A DNA stretch of 15,525 nucleotides from Pseudomonadota bacterium (lineage in GTDB: Bacteria; Pseudomonadota; Alphaproteobacteria; Rhizobiales; Rhizobiaceae), in contig JAEYXI010000642.1 in NCBI GenBank assembly GCA_023428515.1, forward strand, positions 1 through 15,525, in the 5' to 3' direction. Below the pieces are notes generated by a model, which saw only the letters and a list, made by a program, of their open reading frames with translations, searched no databases and was not told the DNA's origin. This document shows positions 1 to 6,590 of the stretch, one piece after another (the stretch's first letter is position 1; every line of letters begins with the position of its first letter). A program made the translations under genes and the position numbers.

Positions 1-1
1 G

Positions 2-1810
2 GTCAAGGAAAACCAGGAAGTCACCGTGCGCGCCAATGGCGCCGACGCCGCCGAGGCTGTCGAAGCGCTGATCGGCTACCTCGAGAACCCGCGCGCGGGC
101 CTAGACGAGGAGGACGGCGCCGAGACCGCTCCGGCAACCGGTCAGGTGGCGCTCAAGGCCGAACCCGAGCCTGCGGCGGACGAGGACAAGTCGAAGCTGC
201 ACGGCATAGCGGCAAGCGAAGGCGCGTCGATCGGTCCGGCCTTCGCGCATTTCCCGAAAGAGATAAAACCGCAGCCGCACACCTTGTCCTCCGACCAGAT
301 CGGTCCCGAGACGGAGCGGCTGCATGGGGCGGTCGGCCAGGTGCGGGAACGCATGGCCAAGGCGCTCGCCGACGCCTCGCTTGCCGAGAGTGACCGCGCG
401 ATCGTGGCAGCCCTGATGGACATTGCCGGCGACGAGACGCTGATCGGCCATGCCGAGGCACTGGTCCGCAAGGGCATGGACGCGGTATCGGCGGTGATCG
501 GCGCGACCGAGGCTACGGCAGCCGAATTCAGCGCGGTCGAGGACGTCTATCTTGCCGCCCGCACCGACGACATCAACGCCGTCGGCCGCCAAATCGCTCT
601 TGCGCTGCTGGGCGAGGAAGAGGCCGACCTGTCCAGCATCCCCGCGGGAGCGGTGCTGATTGCCGACGACATCGGAGCATGGGACCTCGCCCGCGCGCCG
701 CTGAAGCGGATCGGCGGCGTCGTTTGCGGCAGGGGCGGCGCGACCTCGCACATCGCTATCATCGCCCGTTCGCACGGTATTCCCGCCGTGCTCGGCCTCG
801 GCGAACGTGTCCGCGAGCTTGCCGCAGCGAAGGAGATCGCTATCGACGGGACGAAAGGCTGGGTGCTCGGCGATCCCGACGAGGCGACGCGCGCCGAGAT
901 CGCCAGACTCACAGGCGAAGCCGCGAAAGAGCGCGAAGTCCTGGCAGCGTTCAAGGACACAATCCCGAAGCGCAGTGACGGGACGGTGATAGAGGTTGCG
1001 GCCAATCTCGGCTCGCTCGAGGAGATCGAGCCGGCCAAGGAGGCAGGCGCTATGGGCGTCGGCCTGTTCCGCACCGAGCTTCTCTTCATGCGGCACACGC
1101 ATCTGCCTTCGGAGGATCTGCAGGCCGAGACCTACGGCACGCTGGCGAGGGCCTTCGCGCCGTATCCGGTGATCATCCGCACGCTGGACATAGGCGGCGA
1201 CAAGCCGGTCGCCGGCATCGAGTTTCCCGAGGAGGAAAATCCCTTCCTCGGATGGCGCGGCATCCGCATGTGCCTCGATCGTCCCGACATATTCAAGACG
1301 CAGCTCAAGGCGCTGCTGCGCGCCGCCGTCCATGGCAACGTCAAGGTCATGCTGCCGATGGTGTCCGAGATCGCCGAGGTCGAGGGAACGAAGAAGCTGA
1401 TCGAGGAATGCACCGCCGAGCTTACGGCGGCTGGCACGCCCTTCGCACAGTTCGAGCTTGGCGTGATGATCGAGACGCCGGCGGCGGTGCTGATCGCGCC
1501 TGAACTTGCCAAGCATGTCGCCTTCTTCTCGATCGGCACAAACGACCTTACGCAGTACATCATGGCGGCCGACAGGCTGCATCCGGCGGTGGCACGGCTG
1601 AACGACGTGACCAACCCGGCGGTGATGGCGGCGATCGGGATGACGGCGAAGGCCGCGGTGGATGCCGGCATCATGGTTGGCATGTGCGGGGAGGCGGCCG
1701 GTCGTGCCGATCTCATCCCGCAATTCATCCGCATGGGGCTCACCGAACTGTCGATGAGCCCATCCTCAATCCAGCGCGCCAAAAAGGCGATCGCGGAACT
1801 TGGCGGCTAA
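2..1810 (+). CDS. PTS HPr-enzyme I fusion, 5'-truncated (probable DhaM-type phosphoryl donor)
   Basis: The reading frame is open from the window edge, so the N-terminus is missing. The first ~30 residues match the end of an HPr domain (Q-E-V-T-V-R-A-N-G-x-D-A-x-E-A-V-E-A-L). An acidic Pro/Ala linker follows, then a complete enzyme I that takes phosphate from PEP. Numbering from the GTG at 26, enzyme I begins at LHGIAASEG (58-66). The phosphorylated His is in GGATSHIAI (His242). PEP-site motifs are GLFRTELLFM (347-355), DIGGDKP (388-394) and the late Cys in VGMCGEAAG (Cys554). HPr-EI fusions occur in DhaM, which phosphorylates the dihydroxyacetone kinase subunit, and in FruB-type proteins. I favour DhaM from memory of rhizobial dhaKLM loci followed by a SorC regulator, but the deciding EIIA domain lies outside the window. 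The gene ends just before a palindromic repeat. Confidence 0.85.
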   Translation, partial: VKENQEVTVRANGADAAEAVEALIGYLENPRAGLDEEDGAETAPATGQVALKAEPEPAADEDKSKLHGIAASEGASIGPAFAHFPKEIKPQPHTLSSDQIGPETERLHGAVGQVRERMAKALADASLAESDRAIVAALMDIAGDETLIGHAEALVRKGMDAVSAVIGATEATAAEFSAVEDVYLAARTDDINAVGRQIALALLGEEEADLSSIPAGAVLIADDIGAWDLARAPLKRIGGVVCGRGGATSHIAIIARSHGIPAVLGLGERVRELAAAKEIAIDGTKGWVLGDPDEATRAEIARLTGEAAKEREVLAAFKDTIPKRSDGTVIEVAANLGSLEEIEPAKEAGAMGVGLFRTELLFMRHTHLPSEDLQAETYGTLARAFAPYPVIIRTLDIGGDKPVAGIEFPEEENPFLGWRGIRMCLDRPDIFKTQLKALLRAAVHGNVKVMLPMVSEIAEVEGTKKLIEECTAELTAAGTPFAQFELGVMIETPAAVLIAPELAKHVAFFSIGTNDLTQYIMAADRLHPAVARLNDVTNPAVMAAIGMTAKAAVDAGIMVGMCGEAAGRADLIPQFIRMGLTELSMSPSSIQRAKKAIAELGG

Positions 1811-1857
1811 AGCATGATCCCGAAAAGTGCGAAGCGGTTTTCGGAAAAGATCATGCT
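1811..1857. repeat. Palindromic intergenic repeat, left half of a rhizobial composite element
   Basis: The outer arms AGCATGATC and GATCATGCT and the inner arms CCGAAAA and TTTTCGG form a long imperfect hairpin starting directly after the TAA of the PTS gene. I recognise the pattern from memory as a very common Mesorhizobium-type intergenic repeat. It may end transcription of the upstream gene or stabilise its mRNA. Copy number in the genome cannot be seen here. Confidence 0.75.
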
Positions 1858-1870
1858 CAAAGAGAAAGAT

Positions 1871-1898
1871 AGAGCGGGATGACGAGTCATCTCGCTCT
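1871..1898. repeat. Palindromic repeat, right half of the composite element; possible bidirectional terminator
   Basis: AGAGCGGGATGAC and GTCATCTCGCTCT are complementary over 13 positions with one mismatch (a G-U pair in one of the two RNAs), separated by two bases. It lies 13 bases after the first palindrome, an arrangement typical of the rhizobial element. Its right end overlaps the stop codon of the minus-strand gene (TAG, reverse complement of 1897-1899). Sitting between convergent genes, it is placed to act as a terminator for both, although no clear T-tract follows. Confidence 0.7.
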
Positions 1899-2694
1899 AA
1901 TTGAGATGCGTGAGCAGGCTGGCGAAGAGGGGGGTCAGTTTTTTCACCTCGTCGTCGTTGCCGAGCGCCGCGTGGATGCGGTCGGCGCGCGCGTCGACCG
2001 CCAGCACCGCGATCTCCATCAACTCGGCGCCGGCGGCGCCCTCCATGTCGAGCGTGGCAAGGCCACAAGCAATCGCGATGGCGGCGAGGCAATTGACCGC
2101 GATCGCGTGGCCGACATCGATGGCGTCGGGCTCGGCAGCAGGCAGCTTGATGGGTTCCTGCCGGACGAGTTCGACGAACAGCGAGGCCGACAAGGCCGCG
2201 ACCAGCGCGACGCGCTCGTCCCGGTCGGTCTCGGCATGCAACCGGGTGATCAGCGCGGCGTCGCGCTTTTCGAGAGCGCCGTGGACGGCAGCGAAGTCGC
2301 TTTCCCTGATGCGGAACTCGTTCAGGCTCTTCTGCTGGAGCACCAGCTTGGCCAGCCGGTAGAGGTCGCGGCGGAATGCGCGCTCGCCCTCGATGTTGGA
2401 ATCGGCTGCCGCCCGGAAATAAGATTGCAGCGGCTGCGGACCGGCAACCGGCGTCGCTCCCGGCTTTTTGTGCGGGGCGAAGCTTTCGGCAAGCGACATC
2501 ACGTCATCGAAGGCGCTGACGGCGTGGCCGAGAAATCCTTCGATCTCCCGGATCGGGAACGGCTGCTCCCTGGCGGGCGACGGCGCCGGCCTGGCCGAAG
2601 CATGGTCGTGGCGGTGCTGGCGGACCATGGTGCGGAAATCCCGCAGCCCGTCCTTCACGCGAATCCTGACATCCTCGGACAATTCTCGCAGCAT
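1897..2694 (-). CDS. Hypothetical protein, 265 aa
   Basis: I do not recognise this family. The ORF is real by position and codon use: it starts at an ATG with a GAGGAAA ribosome-binding site four bases upstream, and it fills the space between the repeat and the divergent regulator. There is no signal peptide and no clear transmembrane segment, so it is probably cytoplasmic. The N-terminal third is polar, with a His/Arg-rich stretch (RQHRHDHASARPAP, about residues 25-38). The C-terminal half is Ala/Leu-rich and likely helical, with an evenly charged helix pattern (EKRDAALITRLHAETDRDERVALVAAL). It lies between a probable dihydroxyacetone PTS gene and a SorC regulator, but no functional link is visible. 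It could be a conserved rhizobial protein of unknown function. Confidence 0.7.
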   Translation of the reverse strand: MLRELSEDVRIRVKDGLRDFRTMVRQHRHDHASARPAPSPAREQPFPIREIEGFLGHAVSAFDDVMSLAESFAPHKKPGATPVAGPQPLQSYFRAAADSNIEGERAFRRDLYRLAKLVLQQKSLNEFRIRESDFAAVHGALEKRDAALITRLHAETDRDERVALVAALSASLFVELVRQEPIKLPAAEPDAIDVGHAIAVNCLAAIAIACGLATLDMEGAAGAELMEIAVLAVDARADRIHAALGNDDEVKKLTPLFASLLTHLN

Positions 2695-2938
2695 GCCGTT
2701 TCCTCACCCAGCCGAACCATTGGCCTTAGAATCCATGATATAGGCATTATGGCCCGCGCGATACCAGCCAGAGCGTACTTGCGTGCCGTCGTCGAGGCTG
2801 GTTCGCAATGAGAAGCGGCGTGAAAACCCCATTGCGCTTTTGCCCCTCCATGCGGTCTAACCTCTTGGCCTGGCGAGCGATCCTGCATCTCGACGGCTGG
2901 GCACGGTGGGTCGATCGCCGGGCATTTGGGGGAATTCG

Positions 2939-3976
2939 ATGGTGAAACGTGCCAATCAAGCGAATGGACGCCGGAAATCTGCCGGCGTTGATGATTCGGG
3001 CACTCCCGTTACCGACCGCCGCGCCGACAGGCTGCGGATACGCGCGGCGTGGATGTATTTCATCGAGCAAATGACCCAGAACGAGATCGCCGACGTGCTG
3101 GGCGTCGGCCGCATCACCGTTGTGCGCATGCTGGCCGAGGCGCGCGCACGCAACGAGGTGAAGATCGCCATCGAGAGCGAACTGTCCGAGATCGTCAGGC
3201 TGGAGCGTGCGCTGGAGCATGCGTTCGGACTGCAGCAGGCGATCGTCGCACCGCTGTCCAACCCCGATGCCGATCCCATACCGGCGATCAGCGCAAGGAC
3301 CGGCGCCTTCCTTTCCGAGGTCATGCGCCCAGGCATGCGGGTCGGCGTCGGCTGGGGCCGGACGCTGTTCAGCGCGCTCTCCTTCATCAACCCGAAGACG
3401 CTGCCCGACTTCAAGGTGATCTCGCTGCTTGGCGGCGTCGGCGTGGCGCGCCAGATCAATCCCGCCGAATTCGCCTGGCGTTTCGCGCAGGCATTCCAGG
3501 GGGAGGGCTATCTGATACCGGCGCCGGCGGTTGTCGACAGCGTCGAGACGAAGACGGCGCTGGTCGAGCGCTGCGGGCTGCAGGACCTCTTCCGCATGAC
3601 GGAAGACCTCGATGCGGTGCTGCTCAGCATTGGCGGTATTGCGTCGGCGACGACCTTCTATCGCGGCGGCTTCCTTAAGGATGCCGAGCGCGAGGCGCTC
3701 GTCGCGCGTGGTGCGGTCGGAGACGTGCTCTTCCATTTCTTCGACAGGAACGGCGAACTGGTCGATCACCCGATCAACAGCCTGGTGATGTCCGTGGACG
3801 TCGATCGGCTGCGCAAGGCGCCGATACGCATCCTGACGTCGGGCGGGCCGGAGAAGACCGACGCGCTGGTCGGCGCGATGAAGCTGCTGGAGCCGACTGT
3901 GCTGATCACGGACGAGGAAAGCGCCCGGAAGATGATCGATCTCCAGACGGGTCCCATGACCCGAGAGCGCGACTAA
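2939..3976 (+). CDS. SorC-family sugar-binding transcriptional regulator
   Basis: This 345-residue protein has the SorC/DeoR-like layout. A short polar N-terminus leads into a helix-turn-helix (MTQNEIADVLGVGRITVVRMLAEAR, about residues 45-69). A large sugar-phosphate sensing domain follows, with typical SorC motifs: PGMRVGVGWGRTLFSAL, DFKVISLLGGVG, LDAVLLSIGG and NGELVDHPINSLVMSVD. Such regulators bind a phosphorylated sugar or polyol and control nearby catabolic genes, for example for erythritol or sorbitol. I chose the ATG at 2939 because GGGGGAA lies just upstream. An in-frame GTG at 2906 would add 11 residues without a better site. The gene stops four bases from the convergent nrsF stop, leaving no intergenic terminator. 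A link to the upstream PTS locus is likely but not shown. Confidence 0.9.
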   Translation: MVKRANQANGRRKSAGVDDSGTPVTDRRADRLRIRAAWMYFIEQMTQNEIADVLGVGRITVVRMLAEARARNEVKIAIESELSEIVRLERALEHAFGLQQAIVAPLSNPDADPIPAISARTGAFLSEVMRPGMRVGVGWGRTLFSALSFINPKTLPDFKVISLLGGVGVARQINPAEFAWRFAQAFQGEGYLIPAPAVVDSVETKTALVERCGLQDLFRMTEDLDAVLLSIGGIASATTFYRGGFLKDAEREALVARGAVGDVLFHFFDRNGELVDHPINSLVMSVDVDRLRKAPIRILTSGGPEKTDALVGAMKLLEPTVLITDEESARKMIDLQTGPMTRERD

Positions 3977-3980
3977 GCTG

Positions 3981-4619
3981 CTACCAGCGGACGAACAGCC
4001 GCCCGGCTACAGCCCCTGCGACGGTGAGCAGGGCGATGGCCAGCGGATACCAGGTGGCGACGAAGAGCGGCGAGTCGTCCGTGCAATGCGCGGCGTAGAA
4101 AGTTGCCGCCAGACCGCCGGCGACCAGGCCGGCAACCGCGCCGGAGAGCGTCGGCCGCGTCGGCGCTCCGTGCCGCAACGCCAAGACGAACGCGGCCAGA
4201 GGCCCTATCCCGATCAGCGGAATGAACGTCAAACAGATCAGCGCGTTGTTGCCGATCCAGCGGTCCCTCAACTGGTCGGTGGGAACCGACATCATCTCGA
4301 CGCCCACCGCCGCAAGCAGCAGGCCCGGCGCGAGAAGCAGCATCAGCAGAGCCGAACGCTTGTATGCGCCGGGCGAGGCAAGCCCTTTCAGGGCGGCAAA
4401 CGCCGTCGCCATCAATGCGAGCGTGACGACGAATTTGAAAAGGAAGCGCGGCGTCTCGGCCGCAGAACCGATGTCGGGACGCGGGCCGATCGCAATAAAA
4501 AAGACAAACGCCGCGACCACCACCGATGCCACGATGGCCAACCTCCAGACGCGTCCCATCGGAGTGGCGGGCCGGCCGCCATCTGCCGCAAGCGTCTGGA
4601 TGAGGCGTTCCGTGTCCAT
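3981..4619 (-). CDS. nrsF: NrsF-type membrane anti-sigma factor (DUF1109)
   Basis: A 212-residue inner-membrane protein with about six hydrophobic segments (roughly 27-44, 60-80, 88-108, 124-147, 157-178, 186-207) and a short cytoplasmic N-terminus ([15 protein letters not shown]). It fits the NrsF/DUF1109 family, which holds a SigF-type ECF sigma factor inactive. Two cysteines stand out, Cys129 in NNALICLTF and Cys179 in AAHCTDDSPL. They correspond in position to the pair that Caulobacter NrsF needs to respond to dichromate and cadmium. The ATG shares its A with the TGA of the upstream sigma gene (TGATG), so the two are translationally coupled. The 3' end nearly abuts the convergent sorC-type gene. 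The call is strengthened by its partner sigma factor and the divergent bufferin operon. Confidence 0.9.
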   Translation of the reverse strand: MDTERLIQTLAADGGRPATPMGRVWRLAIVASVVVAAFVFFIAIGPRPDIGSAAETPRFLFKFVVTLALMATAFAALKGLASPGAYKRSALLMLLLAPGLLLAAVGVEMMSVPTDQLRDRWIGNNALICLTFIPLIGIGPLAAFVLALRHGAPTRPTLSGAVAGLVAGGLAATFYAAHCTDDSPLFVATWYPLAIALLTVAGAVAGRLFVRW

Positions 4620-5155
4620 CAGTTTCGTCCGAATTTTTTGGCGATCGCGACAAGTCCCCGGTGCAGCGACACGCGCACGGCGACCTCGGTCATGCCGAAC
4701 TGCCTGGCCGTTTCGCCGATCGATTTGCCTTCCACCGAGATCGCCGAGACGACGGCGCGTTGCCCTGGCGCCAGCGTTTCCAGCGCGCGCCCTATCTCCC
4801 GTTCGCTGGCGCCCTGTTCTTCTTCGGGAGCCGGCGGATCGAATGATTCGTCGAGCACGACCTCCTGGCGGCGGCCGACCTTCCTGAACGCGTCGATCAG
4901 CTTGAACCGGGCAATGGCGTAAAGCCACGGTTCGACCGGCAGATCACTCTGCCAGGTGTGCCGTTTCAGGTGGATGGCAAGAAGCGTTTCCTGCACGATA
5001 TCCTCTGGATCGATACTGGCTTGCCCGGCACGGCGCCTTGCGAAGCCGCGTACCAGCGTGGCCGCCCTGCGCAGAAACTCCGCATAGGCTCGCTCGTCCC
5101 CTTGGAGAGCAGCTTTCAGCAGCCGTGCAAGCTCGGCTTCTTCCCTGCCGTCCAA
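4619..5155 (-). CDS. sigF: SigF-type ECF RNA polymerase sigma factor
   Basis: A 178-residue ECF sigma factor with region 2 ([20 protein letters not shown]...[17 protein letters not shown], about 48-91) and region 4 ([46 protein letters not shown], about 123-168). They are joined by an acidic linker ([13 protein letters not shown]). Operon structure with NrsF and divergence from bufferin genes identify it as the SigF type (RpoQ in Cupriavidus), which controls metal-stress genes. The start is a TTG with a GAAGGAG site six bases upstream; I find no ATG or GTG in frame before the GTG within region 2. The SigF-type promoter found upstream has its -10 at 5169-5172, so the start region is geometrically tight. 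Autoregulation is likely from that promoter. Confidence 0.92.
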   Translation of the reverse strand: MDGREEAELARLLKAALQGDERAYAEFLRRAATLVRGFARRRAGQASIDPEDIVQETLLAIHLKRHTWQSDLPVEPWLYAIARFKLIDAFRKVGRRQEVVLDESFDPPAPEEEQGASEREIGRALETLAPGQRAVVSAISVEGKSIGETARQFGMTEVAVRVSLHRGLVAIAKKFGRN

Positions 5156-5168
5156 GGAGCACTCCTTC

Positions 5169-5194
5169 TTCGCTGCGGCGGGTGGCTACGTTAC
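5169..5194 (-). promoter_or_regulatory. SigF-type promoter of the sigF-nrsF operon
   Basis: Read on the minus strand, GTAACG (5194-5189) is followed by exactly 16 bases and then CGAA (5172-5169). This fits the Caulobacter SigF consensus as I recall it (GTAACC-N16-CGAA) and is identical to the bufA promoter in this window. It predicts autoregulation. The expected transcription start, near 5161-5164, is only a few bases from the TTG start codon and would leave most of the Shine-Dalgarno site outside the transcript. Confidence 0.75.
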
Positions 5195-5261
5195 ACCCAT
5201 GCCGTTGCGGCCGGACTATCCCACGCCTTGCAGAAATGTCGATCACGAAACGGTGAGTCCC

Positions 5262-5287
5262 GTAACGCTCTTGTCCTGCCGCACGAA
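5262..5287 (+). promoter_or_regulatory. SigF-type promoter of the bufferin operon
   Basis: GTAACG at 5262-5267, a 16-base spacer and CGAA at 5284-5287 form a promoter with the same hexamer, spacing and -10 as the one driving sigF on the other strand. Transcription should begin near 5293-5296, giving a leader of about 50 bases before bufA. The match to the known SigF consensus and its position directly upstream of the expected target operon make this a strong call. Confidence 0.82.
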
Positions 5288-5296
5288 CTGGATGGT

Positions 5297-5318
5297 GCGC
5301 GGCCGATCCGGTCCGCGT
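5297..5318 (+). promoter_or_regulatory. Possible 5' leader hairpin of the bufferin mRNA
   Basis: CGCGG and CCG at 5298-5305 can pair with CGG and CCGCG at 5309-5317, giving eight GC pairs with a three-base ATC loop and one bulged T; a G-U pair could extend it. It would form almost at the predicted 5' end, where such structures protect mRNA from decay. The ribosome-binding site AGGAGGA (5333-5339) stays free. GC-rich DNA forms such stems by chance, so this is tentative. Confidence 0.35.
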
Positions 5319-5345
5319 TCGACCAACCCTCCAGGAGGACTTCCC

Positions 5346-5633
5346 ATGAACCGCAACACGATCGCCCTTGCGCTTGCCGGATCGCTTTCCGCCGCGCTCT
5401 CGACCGCCGCCTTCGCCGCCCCGGTTTCGGCCGAATACATGAGCGGCAAGGAGAAGTGCTACGGCATTTCCCTCGCCGGTCAGAACGACTGCGCCGCCGG
5501 CGCCGGCACGACCTGCGCGGGCACTTCGACAATGGACTACCAGGGCAACGCATGGAAGGCGGTCCCAGCCGGCACCTGTGCGTCGGTGAACGTCGACGGC
5601 CACATGGGCTCGCTCGAGCCGAAGCAGAGCTGA
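5346..5633 (+). CDS. bufA1: Bufferin precursor peptide (DUF2282), BufA1/GigP-like
   Basis: A 95-residue secreted peptide. A Sec signal peptide ([24 protein letters not shown], cleavage near 24/25) is followed by a small mature region with four cysteines at 38, 49, 57 and 78. They sit in the conserved DUF2282 pattern [14 protein letters not shown]...CAGTS...[13 protein letters not shown]. In Caulobacter these proteins, named bufferins, are RiPPs: an MNIO enzyme converts some cysteines to thiooxazole-type heterocycles and the product binds copper in the periplasm. The start is well supported by AGGAGGA six bases upstream of the ATG. A SigF-type promoter precedes it, and a strong hairpin separates it from the modifying-enzyme gene. 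The family call is firm; the metal and the modified cysteines in this protein are inferred. Confidence 0.93.
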   Translation: MNRNTIALALAGSLSAALSTAAFAAPVSAEYMSGKEKCYGISLAGQNDCAAGAGTTCAGTSTMDYQGNAWKAVPAGTCASVNVDGHMGSLEPKQS

Positions 5634-5642
5634 CGCCAGAAC

Positions 5643-5680
5643 GGAAGGCCCGTTCCCAGCAGCCGCCGGGCGGGCCTTCC
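5643..5680 (+). terminator. Intercistronic hairpin between bufA and bufB (attenuator or 3' stabiliser)
   Basis: GGAAGGCCCG (5643-5652) pairs perfectly with CGGGCCTTCC (5671-5680). Inner CCC (5655-5657) and GGG (5668-5670) can extend the stem across a TT bulge. No T-run follows (ATCTCTCC), so it is not a classic full terminator. Its position just after the precursor gene is where RiPP operons often have a partial terminator or mRNA-stabilising stem, so that more precursor than enzyme is made. Confidence 0.65.
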
Positions 5681-5696
5681 ATCTCTCCAGGAGACG

Positions 5697-6590
5697 ATGA
5701 CCATGCAACAGTTCGACAGGGACAAGACCTCGATCTTGCCGACGCGGGCGGGATTAGGTCTCAAGCCTGAACATTATACGGCGATCCTCGACGGCGAGCC
5801 CGATGTCGGTTTCTTCGAGGTCCATGCCGAGAACTACATGGGCAAGGGCGGGCCGCCGCACCGTTATCTGGAAGCCGTCGCCGAGCGCTATCCGCTGTCC
5901 TTGCATGGCGTAGGCCTGTCGATCGGCGCTGCGCGGTCCCTGGACAAGGCGCATCTGATGCGGCTCAGGGTCCTGATCGACCGCTACAGGCCGCAAAGTT
6001 TTTCCGAGCATCTCGCCTGGTCGACGCATGATTCAGGCTTCCTGAACGACTTGCTGCCGCTGCCTTATACAGAGGAGACTCTGGAACGTGTCTCGGCCCA
6101 TGTCGACGAGACCCAGCAGGCTCTTGGCCGGCGGATGCTGCTCGAGAACCCGTCGACCTACCTCCTCTTCGCCGAAAGCACGATCGACGAGATCGACTTT
6201 CTCGCCGGCGTCGCCGGACGCACCGGCTGCGGGCTTCTGCTCGATGTGAACAACGTGATGGTGTCGGCGGTGAACCACCGGCTCGACCCGACGGCCTATA
6301 TCGATCGTTTTCCGGTCGAACTCGTCGGCGAGGTCCATCTTGGCGGTTACGACGAGGCCATAGACGACGCCGGCGACAGGTTGCTTATCGATGCGCACGG
6401 CAGCGCCGTGAAGAACGATGTGGTTGCGCTCTACGACTACACGCTCCGCCGTTCAGGCCCGCTACCAACCCTGGTGGAATGGGACAATGACGTGCCCGAT
6501 TTTCCGACCCTCTTCGCCGAGGCAGAACGCGTGGAGGCAACGCTTGCCGCAGAAGCGTCGCGGCGCAATCTTGCATATCGGGCCGCGTAG
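5697..6590 (+). CDS. bufB1: MNIO-family RiPP-modifying enzyme (DUF692), BufB1-like
   Basis: A 297-residue cytoplasmic TIM-barrel enzyme of the multinuclear non-heme iron oxidase family. Family landmarks with likely iron ligands are visible in order: [10 protein letters not shown] (His43, Glu45), [11 protein letters not shown] (His70), SEHLAWS (His105), LLENPS (Glu150), [15 protein letters not shown] (Asp183, Asn186, His194), GEVHLGGY (His214), IDAHG (His234) and LVEWDNDVP (Glu261). MNIOs use dioxygen to convert cysteines of precursor peptides into heterocycles; the expected substrate is the adjacent bufferin precursor. The ATG at 5697 lies three bases after AGGAG. The ATG at 5703, nine bases away, would lose only Met-Thr and is equally plausible. 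The stop codon is followed directly by the ATG of bufC, indicating coupled translation. Confidence 0.93.
   Translation: MTMQQFDRDKTSILPTRAGLGLKPEHYTAILDGEPDVGFFEVHAENYMGKGGPPHRYLEAVAERYPLSLHGVGLSIGAARSLDKAHLMRLRVLIDRYRPQSFSEHLAWSTHDSGFLNDLLPLPYTEETLERVSAHVDETQQALGRRMLLENPSTYLLFAESTIDEIDFLAGVAGRTGCGLLLDVNNVMVSAVNHRLDPTAYIDRFPVELVGEVHLGGYDEAIDDAGDRLLIDAHGSAVKNDVVALYDYTLRRSGPLPTLVEWDNDVPDFPTLFAEAERVEATLAAEASRRNLAYRAA

Noticed and set aside
101..1723. A 540-codon open frame on the minus strand opposite the PTS gene
   Set aside because: It is antisense to clear enzyme I motifs, is Arg/His-rich and matches no family; a GC-skew shadow.
2724..2755. A partly symmetric AT-richer stretch (CCATGATATAGGCATTATGG) between the hypothetical gene and the SorC gene
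   Set aside because: Only about 6 of 10 positions are symmetric and no promoter hexamers align convincingly with either gene; the 244-base gap holds nothing else I can support.
1879..2811. A 310-codon plus-strand frame opposite the hypothetical gene
   Set aside because: It starts inside the composite repeat, lacks a ribosome-binding site and has the Arg/Gly/Asp-rich composition of a shadow frame; the minus-strand frame has a good start site.
2906..2938. Upstream GTG start for the SorC regulator
   Set aside because: The ATG at 2939 has a better-placed GGGGGAA site, and the extra 11 residues show no conserved feature.
2747..3769. A 340-codon minus-strand frame opposite the SorC regulator
   Set aside because: It is antisense to an unmistakable SorC protein and has shadow-type composition.
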